Source of the DNA: Nephromyces sp. MM_2019
Taxonomy: Eukaryota > Apicomplexa > Aconoidasida > Nephromycida
Direction: 5' to 3'
Length of the DNA stretch: 64,000 nucleotides
NCBI GenBank assembly: GCA_015657535.1
Contig: JADHZB010000732.1
Coordinates: 24,316-88,315 of the forward strand
The notes below the pieces were generated by a model. It made no database searches, was not told the DNA's origin, and saw nothing but the letters and a program-made list of their open reading frames with translations. The first letter of the stretch is position 1. Each line of letters begins with the position of its first letter. A program made the position numbers and the translations under genes. Below are positions 36,961 through 48,672 of this stretch, piece by piece.

Positions 36961-39900
36961 GGCAAAATCAAATCGTAGCTTTTTCTTTTTCTTCATAACT
37001 TTTGTACTTCCTTCAATGCTTTTATGGACGTTAACGTGCATGGCCGAAGATGCTATGGGTTAGCTAAATTACACATACACATCTAACTTATATACGCATA
37101 AGTACATCAAAAATTAAACATATATAAATAATTAGATTATATACACACACACATCTAACCTGTTTACACACACACATCTAACCTACTAACACACACACAT
37201 CTAACCTATTAACACACACACATCTAAGTTACTCACAAACATCTAAGTTACTCACACACACACACATCTAACTTATCTGCACACACAAATCTAAGTTATT
37301 TACAAACATACATCTAATTAGTTCAAGCACACACATTTAACTTAAATATACTCAAAGTCGCATCAATATACATATGGATACAGATCATAGAACATAAACA
37401 TAATTGAACATATACTATACACACAGATAAATCTACACACACATACTACATAATCCATACACATATATATATACAAGTATATAAACATACATACAATAAT
37501 TCATTACAAATACATATATAATCATATACGACATAAGAATGAATTTGTAAACCCTATTAAGTATTATATGAATGCTTTTTTTGACTTGATGAAATTAATA
37601 CAACTTATTATAGCTAAGATGTATGCAAAAAAATAAGGGAGCTTTTTTTGAGCAACAAATAGCTTAGGTTGATTCATTTGTATGTGTATTGTGTTCATAC
37701 ATAATATTTATTTGGTGTATGTATACTCACTGTGTGCATACGGTATATGAATTTACATGATGTTTATTTAGCGTAGATATTTTAATAGTTGATGAAACAG
37801 AAAAAATATACATAATTTACTAAATACAACATTTTTAAAGAGTTTGATTTTTACTAAATTTCATAAACACCAGACATATAATAGTTCTTTCTTTCACACA
37901 TCAATAAATATTTGTATTTGAACTCAATAAACAAATTATATACCTATATATTCATAACAATTTATGAGGAGAAAATATGATTTGTATATGTTGACTCTAT
38001 ATCATATATGGTTGAGATATGTGTATATATTTCCTTATACATAATTTGTTTTCATATATGCTAGCAATATTGATTAATATATGACTAATTTTCCCCAAAA
38101 CCTTTTGCTTTTTTAATCAGTGGGAGGCAGCTATGATGAAGATGAGTTCATATCTAGCGAACCTTTAAACCCTAATAAAAAAAGAAGACCTCCACTATCA
38201 AATTTCACTTGTAAGCCCCAATCTCCTGAATAAACATCTTCGTATACACTCGTATCAAGTGGATATACATAATTAGATTAAAAGCTTACACACATACATA
38301 GGACACACATTTACTTGAGAATATAATTTATTATAAAGCATTATGAATTGGAAATAAATTGTGTATTTATGAAACTTGAATGTATATTGCAACCTTAATT
38401 ATATTGGGGGTACATAAATCCAAAATTTTTATTATTACACTTATTTTATTTATATTAAAATATAGGATTTATATTCTATTTTTTGAGCTACCCTTAAAAT
38501 TCAAAATTTTGTTTATTTTAGTTTTTGGAATGAACATCACCACTCGAGCCAAGCATACAAAATCACTTGATATTGCTCTTGTCATAGTACTTTTATTTGT
38601 TGGTTTGGTTGCTTATTATGGAAGGAAAATGGGTTTTGTAATTACAAATTATTGGTATGATACCTGCTTGAATCTTAGAAACTTATTAAAACACAGCATG
38701 ACATGTATCATAATATACATATATATATGCTTTTATATCTGTCCTTGCGTACGTTGATTTGAATACAAATATATACAATATTGTTTTTTTATCTATACTC
38801 CTTGAAGGGCCAAGCATTGTTTCCATCTTATAGAAGAAAATTTTGCTAAGCACGATATCGATGGATTCAGATTCAAAGAATTATCTTGGAATTCATATCA
38901 ATGCTATGCAACTGGTAGAAGGAATTGCAAGTTTATGAAACTCACCTTGAAGGTAATACATTCTAAGTACTTGTGTAGATCACTACACTACGCCTTCATT
39001 ATAGATATAAAAGGGACTTACTCTCTCAAATTTATATTAAGTGACCCAAATGACATGATAATTTATATTGCATGCGTCCATTAACCCTATACGGACATAT
39101 ATCACCTAAAAAATACATAAATTTTTATAATATGATTTTTAGCTAGTCCCAAGGCAGTGTTTATGGCAGGGTATTCTATTTAGGGCATTCTTAACATCTG
39201 AGGATACTGCCAATTTTGAAATTGTTATGGATGATTTAGTAAGACTTGAATATAGTTTAAAATAAAGTATTTTAGTTTTTACTTTTCTAATTCTAATTTG
39301 TATTTATCCCAAATGCTGACTTTTACCTCATTCGATACTCATTTCTTGATAGGAAAACGTAATATTTGCTATATGCGGCAAAAGGGATCAAGGAAAACTA
39401 CTAGAGGCTAATGATGACTTGGTACGTTTAATTTTCTTCCCCGAATAACATATAGGACATAATATGCATCTAAACTACTTTTTTCCAAACATTTGTTTAT
39501 GATTATTGTCAATACTTTGACACACACTTTGATATTTTTAACTTAACACTTATTATATATTCTGACAACTCTATTAGTTTGTCAAATTACGATTACACCT
39601 CTACTAAAAGCTCATTTAATATGCCTAAAATTTTGCAACCATTACAACATGACTCGATTTAAAATTTCAGATTAAGTCTATAATTTTAAACCGTTTTCTA
39701 AACAAATATCATTTTTCTTTTCAGAAAATGTTTGCTAAAACATTCAAGTCTACAGTCTTACCAAATTATCGTATTTTGAGTGAAACATCAGAGGGTAAAG
39801 ACCTTGTTTTACAAAATTTTTTCACCAAGAATGTACGTCTCTACGAAGAATACATCAAGATGATCCATATCTCAGATCGGTATACTGACAAAGGGAGTGA

Positions 39901-40807
39901 CCAGATGTAAGATAAAAAGTTGAATTGATATTAAATATATGATAACATTAAAATATTACACATCCAATAGCACACACACACATTTTGTGTCATCTTAATG
40001 CCTTACTATAAGATTTCACCATATTAACTCATTTTTAGGAAAAAGGTAGTTAAGGTTTCTCTACGCCTTCCAGAATATGAACGTTGGAAAGAATATGAGT
40101 AAGCTATGAGTATTTCTTAATTGCTTTACTTATTGTTTAGCTTTTACAAATATCATATAATATCATATTTATTTGTTTCCGATTATTCATATAGGCCTGT
40201 TACAAGGTTCGTTATGGATCTTATTGATTTTTGTGCAGAATTACAATTTCCAGAAAAGGTATTTATAAGTGCATTTTTTAATTATAAAACTTGTAAATTG
40301 ACTACTTATTTAACACACTTGAATTATACGATTTCTTTTAATCCACACCCTTTGACTTTCATCACAAATATAAATCACTTAGGTTAAAGCAAGTGTAAAA
40401 GCTAAACGTTATGAAGTGGAAAGACAAATCCTTAATAACTCTGAAGAAGCACAAGAGGTAAATATATTTATGATAGTATTTTGCAAAATTTTGCAGATAA
40501 TATGTAAATTTTAATTCCTACTAATCTAATCAAAAACATTTTAACAAACTTTTACATAAAATTCAATTAGCAACTTGATAAAAAGAGGCAAGAAAAGAAG
40601 AAAACAGAGGATGAAATATTTGATAAAATGACACCAGAACAGCAACGTAAATATGAAGAAAAACAGTACAAGAAACAACAAAAATCAAAATTCAGGGTAA
40701 AACTAGCTATATCACCTTGCAAAGAAATACTACATATATCTTGATATTCCTTTTAAATTACTTAACAATATATATTTCTATACCTCTTTTTCTTTCAGAT
40801 GATTTAA
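36961..40807 (+). CDS. CCDC47: CCDC47 (PAT complex, ER membrane protein chaperone)
   Basis: A single-pass ER protein that, with Asterix, forms the PAT complex helping multi-span proteins insert beside the translocon. The start is ATG 36961 with a signal peptide (MAKSNRSFFFFFITFVLPSM); the downstream luminal part (SYDEDEFISSEPLNP) is short and acidic. Exon 3 (about 38521-38655) carries the membrane span LDIALVIVLLFVGLVAYYG. Then come W-AKHCFHLIEENFAKHDIDG, the family hallmark YQCYATGRRNCKFMKLTL, LVPRQCLWQGILFRAFL, VIFAICGKRDQGKLL, DLKMFAKTFKS, LSETSEGKDLVLQNF, SLRLPEYERWKEYEPVTRFV and a Lys/Glu-rich coiled tail (EQQRKYEEKQYKKQQKSKF) ending RMI-TAA (40805-40807). There are about eleven exons; intron 1 is over 1 kb and contains a minisatellite. 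The luminal acidic tract is much shorter than in vertebrates. Confidence 0.92.
37141..37345 (+). repeat. CA-rich minisatellite in CCDC47 intron 1
   Basis: Five or more tandem copies of a unit of about 23 bp built of ACACACACACATCTAACCTA plus a short variable tail (TTT, CTA, TTA, AGTTACT). The array lies inside CCDC47's first intron and decays rightward into simple CATA/ACAC sequence up to about 37500. G is almost absent from the plus strand here. Confidence 0.85.
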
Positions 40808-42099
40808 ACTTTGAATTTCCACTGTATAACCTTACTATAATCTCCTATTGCATAGAGGACGAAAGAAGTTTTAAACAAGAAAAATTTGAAAACTTAATTC
40901 ATTTTTATTTCAAACTGTCCAATCTCCATGACTTGACATTTCCTATATAACTATTGGCTTTGCATTACACTTTATGAATCTCACATAATCAACAAAATTT
41001 TTAAGACCTAATAGGCTAACTAAACCCTCTGTACTAATACTACTCTCAAATATTTAACAACTTACCAACTAGAGAAATACTGTTACATTTTTTAAAATAT
41101 GAGTATATATATTTACAATCTTATAAGCATGCTGAGATACGCCTGGTCTATATTTAATGATTTGCTTGTTTTTATAATTATTAGCTTAAACGTACAATAT
41201 TAATTTAAGATCTCAATTTTTATTGCAAGTAGTGTTATAAATATATAACTCATAACTGAGCAAGTATTTCGAATTTAATAAACATAAATTGAGTGTGATC
41301 ATTAAAAAAACCAAAGTTTTGAGGTAATTTAAAGTTCAGTGAATTTAGGAAGTAATGATAAAAGATATTTTGGAGTACTACACTACACATATCCACTTAT
41401 ATCCTTAATACATATTTAGGAAAGTTCAATGTCATTGACTTATTATTCATTTACTCATTCCCATAAAAATAATAGTATTAAGCATTTTGATTGACATCCC
41501 ATATCTTTAGATCATTAGGATTATATTCTACTGAGCAAAACCTATCACACATTCATATGTATCGATCTAAGATAAAGCTAAAGCCAAGCGAAATCATTTA
41601 ATGATGTGTTTTTTGAAAGATTTTCAAAGCATAATAAAACCAAAAGCATTTATAATGACTCTAACTTCAGTATAGCTTCTTATAAATTTATTTGATTTTG
41701 TGTATATATATTTTACTCAAAGGCTAAGTAAGACTTTTTAATATATAAACACTTGCCTCGTATTTATTTATAAATAAAACATCTATATATATCATAAATA
41801 AATGAATAATATATATGCATTTATACACATATATATATATATATATATATGTATAAATATAGCTAAAACACTTAATGATGCTAAGATATCAATCCCTTTA
41901 AAGTTTTAATCGAACTCTCAGATACTACACTCCTATAAGTTTACCATACTGTCTCTAACTACTCCTCTTTATTTTCTTGGGTTCTTCTTAAATTTTATAA
42001 TCTATATTGCAATACCTCCGATTTAGTTCTGTGAAATCTACTAGGTGTTCAATCCAATATCCTGAAGAAATACCTACAGAAATACGTGAACACTTCATC
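40808..42099. other. Intergenic between CCDC47 and NOB1
   Basis: About 1.3 kb of AT-rich sequence with a TA run at 41829-41850. The last 100 bp before NOB1's likely start is open in NOB1's frame and may be 5' untranslated leader or extra N-terminus. Confidence 0.5.
41829..41850. repeat. AT dinucleotide microsatellite
   Basis: About eleven AT units upstream of NOB1, flanked by degenerate CACATATA and GTATAAATA. Confidence 0.9.
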
Positions 42100-43632
42100 A
42101 TGGCAAAACTAGAAACACTTAAAGCAACCAGTCTTTCAAATAGCCCCCTCGAACACTTAGTTGTTGACACTGGCGCTTTCCTGAGAAATACGAGGCTAGA
42201 TACTTTGGCCCGAAACATATATATCACGGATGGTGTGGTGAAAGAAATTAGGGATGCTCGGGCCCGACAAAACGCCTCCCTGATGATTGACCTACCCGAG
42301 GTTCGTCATCCAAGTTCGAAACATCTCCAAAGAACTAAAGAGTTTGCCAGACTATCTGGAGACCTAAAAGCTCTAAGCGCAACGGACCTACAAGTTATTG
42401 CCCTCACATTGATGATCACTGAAGAGAAAGGTGATGCATCTAGTGTTAGGGATTCCCCCCCAACTATTGAATATGCACAGGAATTTACTACTGCATTTGA
42501 TTGGGCACCGACTACCAACCTGGAAGAGCCAAACACAGCCACTGAACAAATAGGCAACCTGAGCTCTATGGAGGACACACAAGATACCTTTAAGGAGGGC
42601 TCACAAGATGCTTCTAAGGAGAACTCACAAGATAACTCTAAGGAGCACTCCCAAAACAGCACTAAGGAAGATTCTAATACTCAAATTGATTCGGATGATG
42701 AGGGAGAATGGATTACAAGTGAAAATATACACAGAATTGGCCAAGGTTCTAAGACAGTAAACAACCTCCAAGTAGCATGCCTGTCTACCGATTATACAAT
42801 TCAGAATGTACTCATAAAGATGGGCTTGAACATAATCTCAATCGATGGTTATCAAATCACACAAACAAAACAGTGGATAATGAAGTGCACGTAAGTTGAA
42901 CATCTAATTTATTCTTAGCATACGAACTTCTGTACTTATTAATATAATTTTTTTAAATCTTCAAAGACTCATAAAACTACTATTACTTTTAACAGGGGAT
43001 GCCACCATATCGACTATGATGCAAATCTAATGTTTTGTTCTCGATGTGGGAATTACACACTTGTTAGGATGAGTGTCACAACAGATTCATCGGGAAGGAG
43101 TTTTATTCACCCATCTAAGAAGAAACAAAACTTAAGAGGGACTATATACACTATACCTAAACCTAAAAACAAAAGGGTAAGATTTCGAAAAGTCTTCTGA
43201 TCATTCTTTAATCTAAACAAATGTTATTCTTATCAGGATATTATATTGAGCGAAGATCAACTGTTTATGAATGGGAGGGACAGAGAGATGAGGCATAAAA
43301 CAAAATTATGGGAAAAAGCTATGTCTAGCAATGATCCTTTTAGAGATGTAACTTTATATTAGATCATTGATACTTTGAATGATTTTTGTTTATTTAGAAG
43401 TTCTTATATATATCAACTTAAGATTGAGCATACTTCGTACTGTTTGATTCATTTTATTTGTGTACTTTGGTATTTTTAGGGTTCAATAATCAATCAACAA
43501 GGTTGGTGGCATCGTGTTTATACGCACTCTGGTCAGCCTGAGATTAAAGGTGCTCCCAGAACAGTAATTGGTTTAGGTAAAGGAAATCCAAACTCAAACC
43601 GTTGGACCAAAAAATATAAAAATAAAAAATAG
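42100..43632 (+). CDS. NOB1: NOB1, 18S rRNA 3'-end endonuclease
   Basis: Cleaves 20S pre-rRNA at site D to make mature 18S in late cytoplasmic 40S maturation. Exons 42100-42890, 42996-43176, 43237-43347 and 43480-43632 join in phase. The PIN domain is intact: HLVVDTGAFLRN, YITDGVVKEIRD and LSGDLKALSATDLQVIALTL supply its acidic residues. A long acidic linker follows with four tandem octapeptides (see repeat). Then NLQVACLSTDYTIQNVLIKMG and a CxxC zinc ribbon: C-T-GCHHIDYD...FCSRCGNYTL, RGTIYTIPKPKN, ILSEDQLF and a basic tail GLGKGNPNSNRWTKK with TAG at 43630-43632. An in-frame upstream Met at 42007 would add 31 residues; I prefer 42100, closer to the PIN domain as in relatives. It converges on TRM82 with only 243 bp between stop codons. 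Confidence 0.95.
42572..42671 (+). repeat. 24-bp tandem repeat coding SQD-x-x-KE-x octapeptides in NOB1
   Basis: Four consecutive 24-bp units encode TQDTFKEG, SQDASKEN, SQDNSKEH and SQNSTKED. The DNA copies differ mainly at a few sites and keep the frame. They lie in the disordered linker between the PIN domain and the zinc ribbon. Copy number probably varies. Confidence 0.9.
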
Positions 43633-43875
43633 GGGTCACAACTCAATTTTTTTAGCATACAACATCTTCTTTAGGTCACCATCTATTCAATAATAAGATC
43701 CTCAATAATACTTAGCATAAATCTTTGTTGTCAGAATGTTTTTGTTGTTATTATTGATTATTTAACCTATCAAAATTTCTTTTTTACCAAATGATGAATT
43801 TTGCGATTAAAACCTACCCATATACAAATAGTTTTTTAGAAAAAAAATTTCTTCAAATTTACATTCAAAGATATT

Positions 43876-45959
43876 TCAATTGTTTATATCCTTTCTTTTT
43901 CTTAAAGCTCGTCTTGCTTCATAGTTTCCAGCCTTGAATTCTTTAACAGTTTTCCAATAATAAGCTATTGAAGGTGTCACGGGTTCTAAGTAAAATATAG
44001 ACGTTTTAAAAGTGAATGATAGTCATAATGTACAAAAACTAACAATAAATTTAACGAAAATTTGTAATTCATACCTCCTACTTCTTGTCCTTGAGAGAAG
44101 GTATCAGACAAGATTTCTGTTTTATTTTTTATGTCATATGGGCTCATTAATTTTCCTTCCAAGTTGATCCAAAATAAAATGTTTGGATTGCCTTCGTTCT
44201 TGTCTGAAATTTGGCAATTATAATTTTTAGGAATAGGAATGAGGGCTTGTGGGGTAGATTTAAGCTTATGCAAGGTAGTCTGGCCAAATTTGGTATCGGA
44301 TAAGTCTGTTTTGCTCGAATTAAATTCTTCAATAGGTATTTCTAAGAATCCAGAATATCTATATTTAAAGAGAAAGACAGTGGATTCAGTTGAAAATGTA
44401 TTAAATTGTATTTCACTTACCCTTCAACGAGTACTAATATTGATGAATTTTCATCTAGCCAATATAAACGCGAAGGTACATATCTAATTGTATCTGCTTT
44501 CTGAGTTGAATCATTTTCAAGAGGTGTTGTTAGATACCTCGGTGCTATGCTAAATCCCTCAGCTATATTAGCCTGAAATTCAAACAAAAAGAAATCAAAT
44601 TGGTTAGCAATATCTTATCAGTATTTACCTCAATTTTGATCACATCAAGGCATTCGCCAGTATTAAGTTTAAACATCATTATCTTACTATCTCCTGAAGC
44701 TGAAATCAGGATCTTGTTGTCGTTATACGGGGGTAATAAGACACTTGAAATGAATCTGAAGTATTGCAAAGAGTTAAAAATGTATTTACATTCATCTCCA
44801 TCTTGTTATTTTCAACTATTAGTGGAATGAAATTTTATTAAAAACTTGTAAAAGGGTGAAATTGTATTCTCCTCACTCCTTGTGACCGAAGAAAAATCTT
44901 TCAGCCATAAAGCACATATGACAAGGTGATAATCTAATTTTTGAATCTCGATCAGCAGTTGCAAGCCATTTTTGATCTTTACTCACAGCCTTGATATGAT
45001 ATCGGAAAAAATTTTAAGAAATCAATGTATTACACTTTTAATAAAGTCATTTCAAGTAAGACAAACTATGCTGACCATATCTGTTATTACTGCCATGTGT
45101 CCAAATACTGGACTTTTACTATTTTTAGAATAATTCAAGCTAATGTGTTCTTCCCATTTTGTAATTACATTTGGCTTTTGGTTGGCATCAATGCTTATTG
45201 GTTCCAAGTCTGGGGAATTCTTTTTTAAACCAGGATCGTCAGTATCCTCGACTTGTGTAGGTAAAAAATCTGCAATGGTCAGGAGGATTAACCTACCAAA
45301 CTTGTCAGAAACTGCAATATTTTCATCATCAATGAAACATGCTGCGGTGATTTTGGCTTCAATGGTGCTAGCGTAGATAAAATATAAATGTATTGAGTAG
45401 TTTGAGCAATCTGTGGAAGATAATGTAGTTTTATATCAATTAAGCATACCACTCGAAAGTCAACTCATAAGTTATATCTTCAAGCAGATAGATTTTTCTG
45501 TCTTCGGCTGCAGTCATCCATAATCCTTTCACAGGATTAAACTACATCAAATAGGTAAAGAAGGTTTTACGGAGTTGTATTTTAAACCATTATACAATAT
45601 ATTTATTTGTTAATCTTACATCAATAGAACGAATGGTGTTTTGATGATGATTTAGGCGGCATTTCTCCCAAGTCTTAGATCTGTTTAAGTGTAATTTTGG
45701 CAAATTTTGAGAATGTTTGGGCTTGACACTAATTTAGGTTATTAACATTTTCTATATATTTTACTCTAAAGTATAATTGCTAAGGTTTTTTTTCTACAAA
45801 CTGTAACTGTTACCCGAAATTAAATAAGAATAATAGATTAGCGGTAGCCCAACCAATTACAGGGCGGGTTGGGTGAAGAAAACAAGGGCATAAGCTAGTC
45901 GTTGGTGTTTTATCAGAAACGACATATTCTGGATTTAAATCACTTGATGTTATTGACAT
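43876..45959 (-). CDS. TRM82: TRM82/WDR4, tRNA m7G methyltransferase WD-repeat subunit
   Basis: The non-catalytic partner of TRM8/METTL1, which makes N7-methylguanosine-46 in tRNAs. The start ATG 45959 gives MSITSSDLNPEYVVSDK, then LCPCFLHPTRPVIGWATANL. Further exons: LHLNRSKTWEKCRLNHHQNT, FNPVKGLWMTAAEDRKIYLL, ITAACFIDDENIAVSDKFGR, VFGHMAVITDM, then VSKDQKWLATADRDSKIRLS with FFFGHKE, the family-typical 'taDRDekIRvS...GH' blade. Next YFRFISSVLLPPYNDNKIL leads into SASGDSKIMMFKLNTGE, the second hallmark. The C-terminal exons (LYWLDENSSILVEG; FWINLEGKLMSPYDI; EPVTPSIAYYWKTVKEF) end at TGA 43876-43878. About nine or ten exons. Exon edges in the 44.3-44.6 kb part are less certain. Confidence 0.88.
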
Positions 45960-46812
45960 CTCTATAAAAAGAAAGTTAGAGAATATGGACAGGGAAGCAA
46001 TTTAGAAGCGTTTAAATGTGCCTAATTAGGTCATTTTGGTCAAAAGGAAAGAAAGGATTTTGTCAAAGTCTTTGATAGTTATTCCACATCAAAATCAAAG
46101 ATTAATTTAAAATCCTAGATGCTTCAGTGCTAAAGTAAGCATCAATTTCTCCCATCAGAGTTCAAAACTAAAACGTGTCAATGCCTTAAGAGATCATGAT
46201 TGTGATACTTTTACGGTAGCTTTAAACCTTGGTAATTTAAATTTTTTACTAGCTATCCTGTTTTGGATAGGTTCAAGTAGCAATGGTTACTAATCTAAAA
46301 ATTGTTTTATTCAATCTGTGGTGCATATCAATAATCTCACATTTGTGTCTTTATGAACTCATAAGGTATGTTGATTTTAGAAAAGAGCACGAATCAAGCT
46401 GGTAAAAAGAAATATAGCAAAGACTAAGAAGCTTAAATAGCCTAAAATTTACTTACTACTTAGTCAAAAAGAAAAATACTATGAAAAAATGGTGTAAAAT
46501 ATGTCGGAACTCATTAGATAAAGTAATTACAGGTTTTTTAATTTAAAATCCATCATATGCTTGGAAGGGCATCAAAATTTTATCAATGCATCAATTTACA
46601 TGGAGACAATACTTAAGATTACTTTCAATTCATACTAAAACTTAGATTTTAGATATTCAACCACAAATATTAAGGAAGTCACAACGAGTAAAGTTGGTAT
46701 TAGGCTGCAACTACTAATGTAGCTACACTTAAATACAGAGATTATTGTATAAAAGAATCCGAGTTTATAAGTCACACTGGGTCTTTTTCAAATATTACTT
46801 AATGAAAATCTA
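45960..46812. other. Divergent intergenic region
   Basis: Between TRM82 (minus) and the MOLO1/TPM-like gene (plus); should hold both promoters. No ORF of note, no repeat. Confidence 0.55.
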
Positions 46813-48122
46813 ATGAGAATTGAAATACTTCTTGTAACACTTTTCATTAAGTACGTGGCATGCCAATTTTTGTATGAAATTTTTAGTTCATCACCTGAAA
46901 ATTCACCACTACTACTTCCTGATGATATAAAACAAAGTAAAAGTTCTTATGGAGGTAAACACTTTCTAACTTGATACAAGAGTGAATAGTTGATTGAAAT
47001 AAAAATTTTAAAGGAGTCAATCAACATTTACTACCATCAGAGCCTTCGCCTGATGAGTTGGAAAGTTTTGAGAGTAATAAAATTCTAAATCATACCAAAC
47101 TGGCTGAAGTCTTGCCACACTGGCAAAATTTTTCTTATTACCCATCACCTTTAATTCAACCCGAAGCATGTAACCGCAAAGGTCTCAAAACATCTTTTAT
47201 ATGTGACCCAGGTTGATACATGTAAACTAGTAATTAAACTTGTTAACTCATGAATTTGTAAAAAAAAATCGCTAAGACCACTTGCTGAAGAGATCCCAGA
47301 CGGATCAAATCGAAGGTTTTGAATTTAAGAGTTTTTAAATGCTATTTTTAAATAAAATCAATCTTGTAGAAGAGTTGTCTTACATGCGTAAAAACAACTT
47401 GCATCAATGTGGTGAATATGGGAAGGTTCCTTACAGGTTGTACAAGAATTACAATGTTTAAAATAAATTTTTGACAACAGAAAAAGTATGGTTATAGTCC
47501 TGACGGAAAAGTTGCCAGAAGTTAGTTATGACTCTTATAAGTTATAGTTTTCAAGATCCTTTCCTACAAGGGTAGTGACCCCGATGAACTAGCTTCTGAA
47601 CTAATTGTAAGGTGGGGGTTAGGTCACAAACAGGTAGAATCTATATTAAAGTCTATGAGAATAATAATAATAAGCTTAAGTGTCATGATGGAATTATTCT
47701 CCTCTTTTCAAAAAATGAGCGCCATCTAGTGCTAAAATGGAAACGAGGTGGGTTATTAGATCATCTAATTACCAAGTGTGTAGAAAGTTTTAAGGTGTTG
47801 AGCCTATGATGAACTATAAAAAGTATTCGGCTTTGCAGAAGGACTTTTTTTTCTTTAAAAGAGATAAAAATTTCTTTCGAGCCCTTGAAAAATGTAACTA
47901 TTTTATAAATCTAAAATTAATATAAACATGAAACCCACAGGTCTTAATTTAATATTTGAGGTTCTCTGAACATTTATCTATAAAATTTGATCTTAAGCTA
48001 GCTGGTATCAGCATTTTTCAGAGGAAAATTTGCCTACTCCTGTGAAGCCTGAAACTGTCGTCATGCTTACTATAGCTATCCTAGTTTTCTTCATCTACTC
48101 GGGTCTATTCGCATACTGTTAG
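46813..48122 (+). CDS. MOLO1/TPM-like secretory membrane protein
   Basis: A type I membrane protein assembled from about nine exons. ATG 46813 gives a signal peptide (MRIEILLVTLFIKYVACQF). Then EPSPDELESFESNK, EACNRKGLKTSFICDPDHLL, TDQIEELSYMRKNNLHQCGE, KKYGYSPDGKVAR, ILSYKGSDPDELASELIVRW with GLGHKQ, and LKCHDGIILLFSKNERHLVL, then FFFKRDKNFFRAL. The ICDP motif, the helix after it, the WGLG segment and the cysteine-preceded DGIILLFS strand match the MOLO1/TPM fold (a thylakoid acid-phosphatase-like domain; MOLO1 modulates nematode acetylcholine receptors). The frame requires a 41-nt intron removing most of a run of AAT repeats (about 47630-47670). The last exon has a C-terminal span VVMLTIAILVFFIYSGLFAY and TAG at 48120-48122. 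Biological role unknown; the splice joining the final two exons is unresolved. Confidence 0.7.
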
Positions 48123-48672
48123 TTCGCAGTCAAAATTATATATTTCTAGCTACATAACCACTTTATTAAATTTGAAGTTATGTATATTGAGAGCACAAGA
48201 ATGGTATTACTGGATTATTTTTAAATAAAGCTATTATATTATTTTATCAATTGACCTGTAGGGCACTAGTCAAAGAGAAATGGATTCTATAAAAGATTCT
48301 CGCATCCCCTAATCTGAAAACCCTAAAATTTATTATTACCCATCTCTGGCATAATCTATTTATCCAAATAATCTAAAATAGGATATAAATATTCAGGCCT
48401 TGAACTTAATTATTCTTTCCCAACCAATGCTAAAATAAATATAAAACCGTTTAGACTTTTTTATTCTAATCTTGAAAGGAGTTACCAATTTTAATTCTTC
48501 TACGCTATCCTAAGTTAGAATTAATTTACCCTTTATTAGCTGAGTAGAAGATTCTTAAACTACCTTAGAAATAATGACTGAAATTTACAATTAGAACTAG
48601 GTGATATGTAGCTAAGTTTCATATTATTGCTAATTTATAAAGTCTTTTTTTTACTCAGGGTTATGTAATTTA
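48123..48672. other. Intergenic, upstream of the HAD gene
   Basis: About 550 bp. A strong acceptor (TTTTTTACTCAG at about 48647-48658) just before the HAD start suggests a spliced leader exon within or left of this stretch, but no coding upstream exon was found. Confidence 0.45.

Noticed and set aside
42306..42662. 118-codon minus-strand ORF
   Set aside because: Antisense shadow of NOB1 exon 1; the plus frame encodes the PIN domain and linker repeat.
45880..45900. Possible structured RNA or tRNA in intergenic spacers
   Set aside because: I looked for the TTCRANNY loop with paired arms through the spacers and found none convincing; decisive check is tRNAscan-SE and Infernal.
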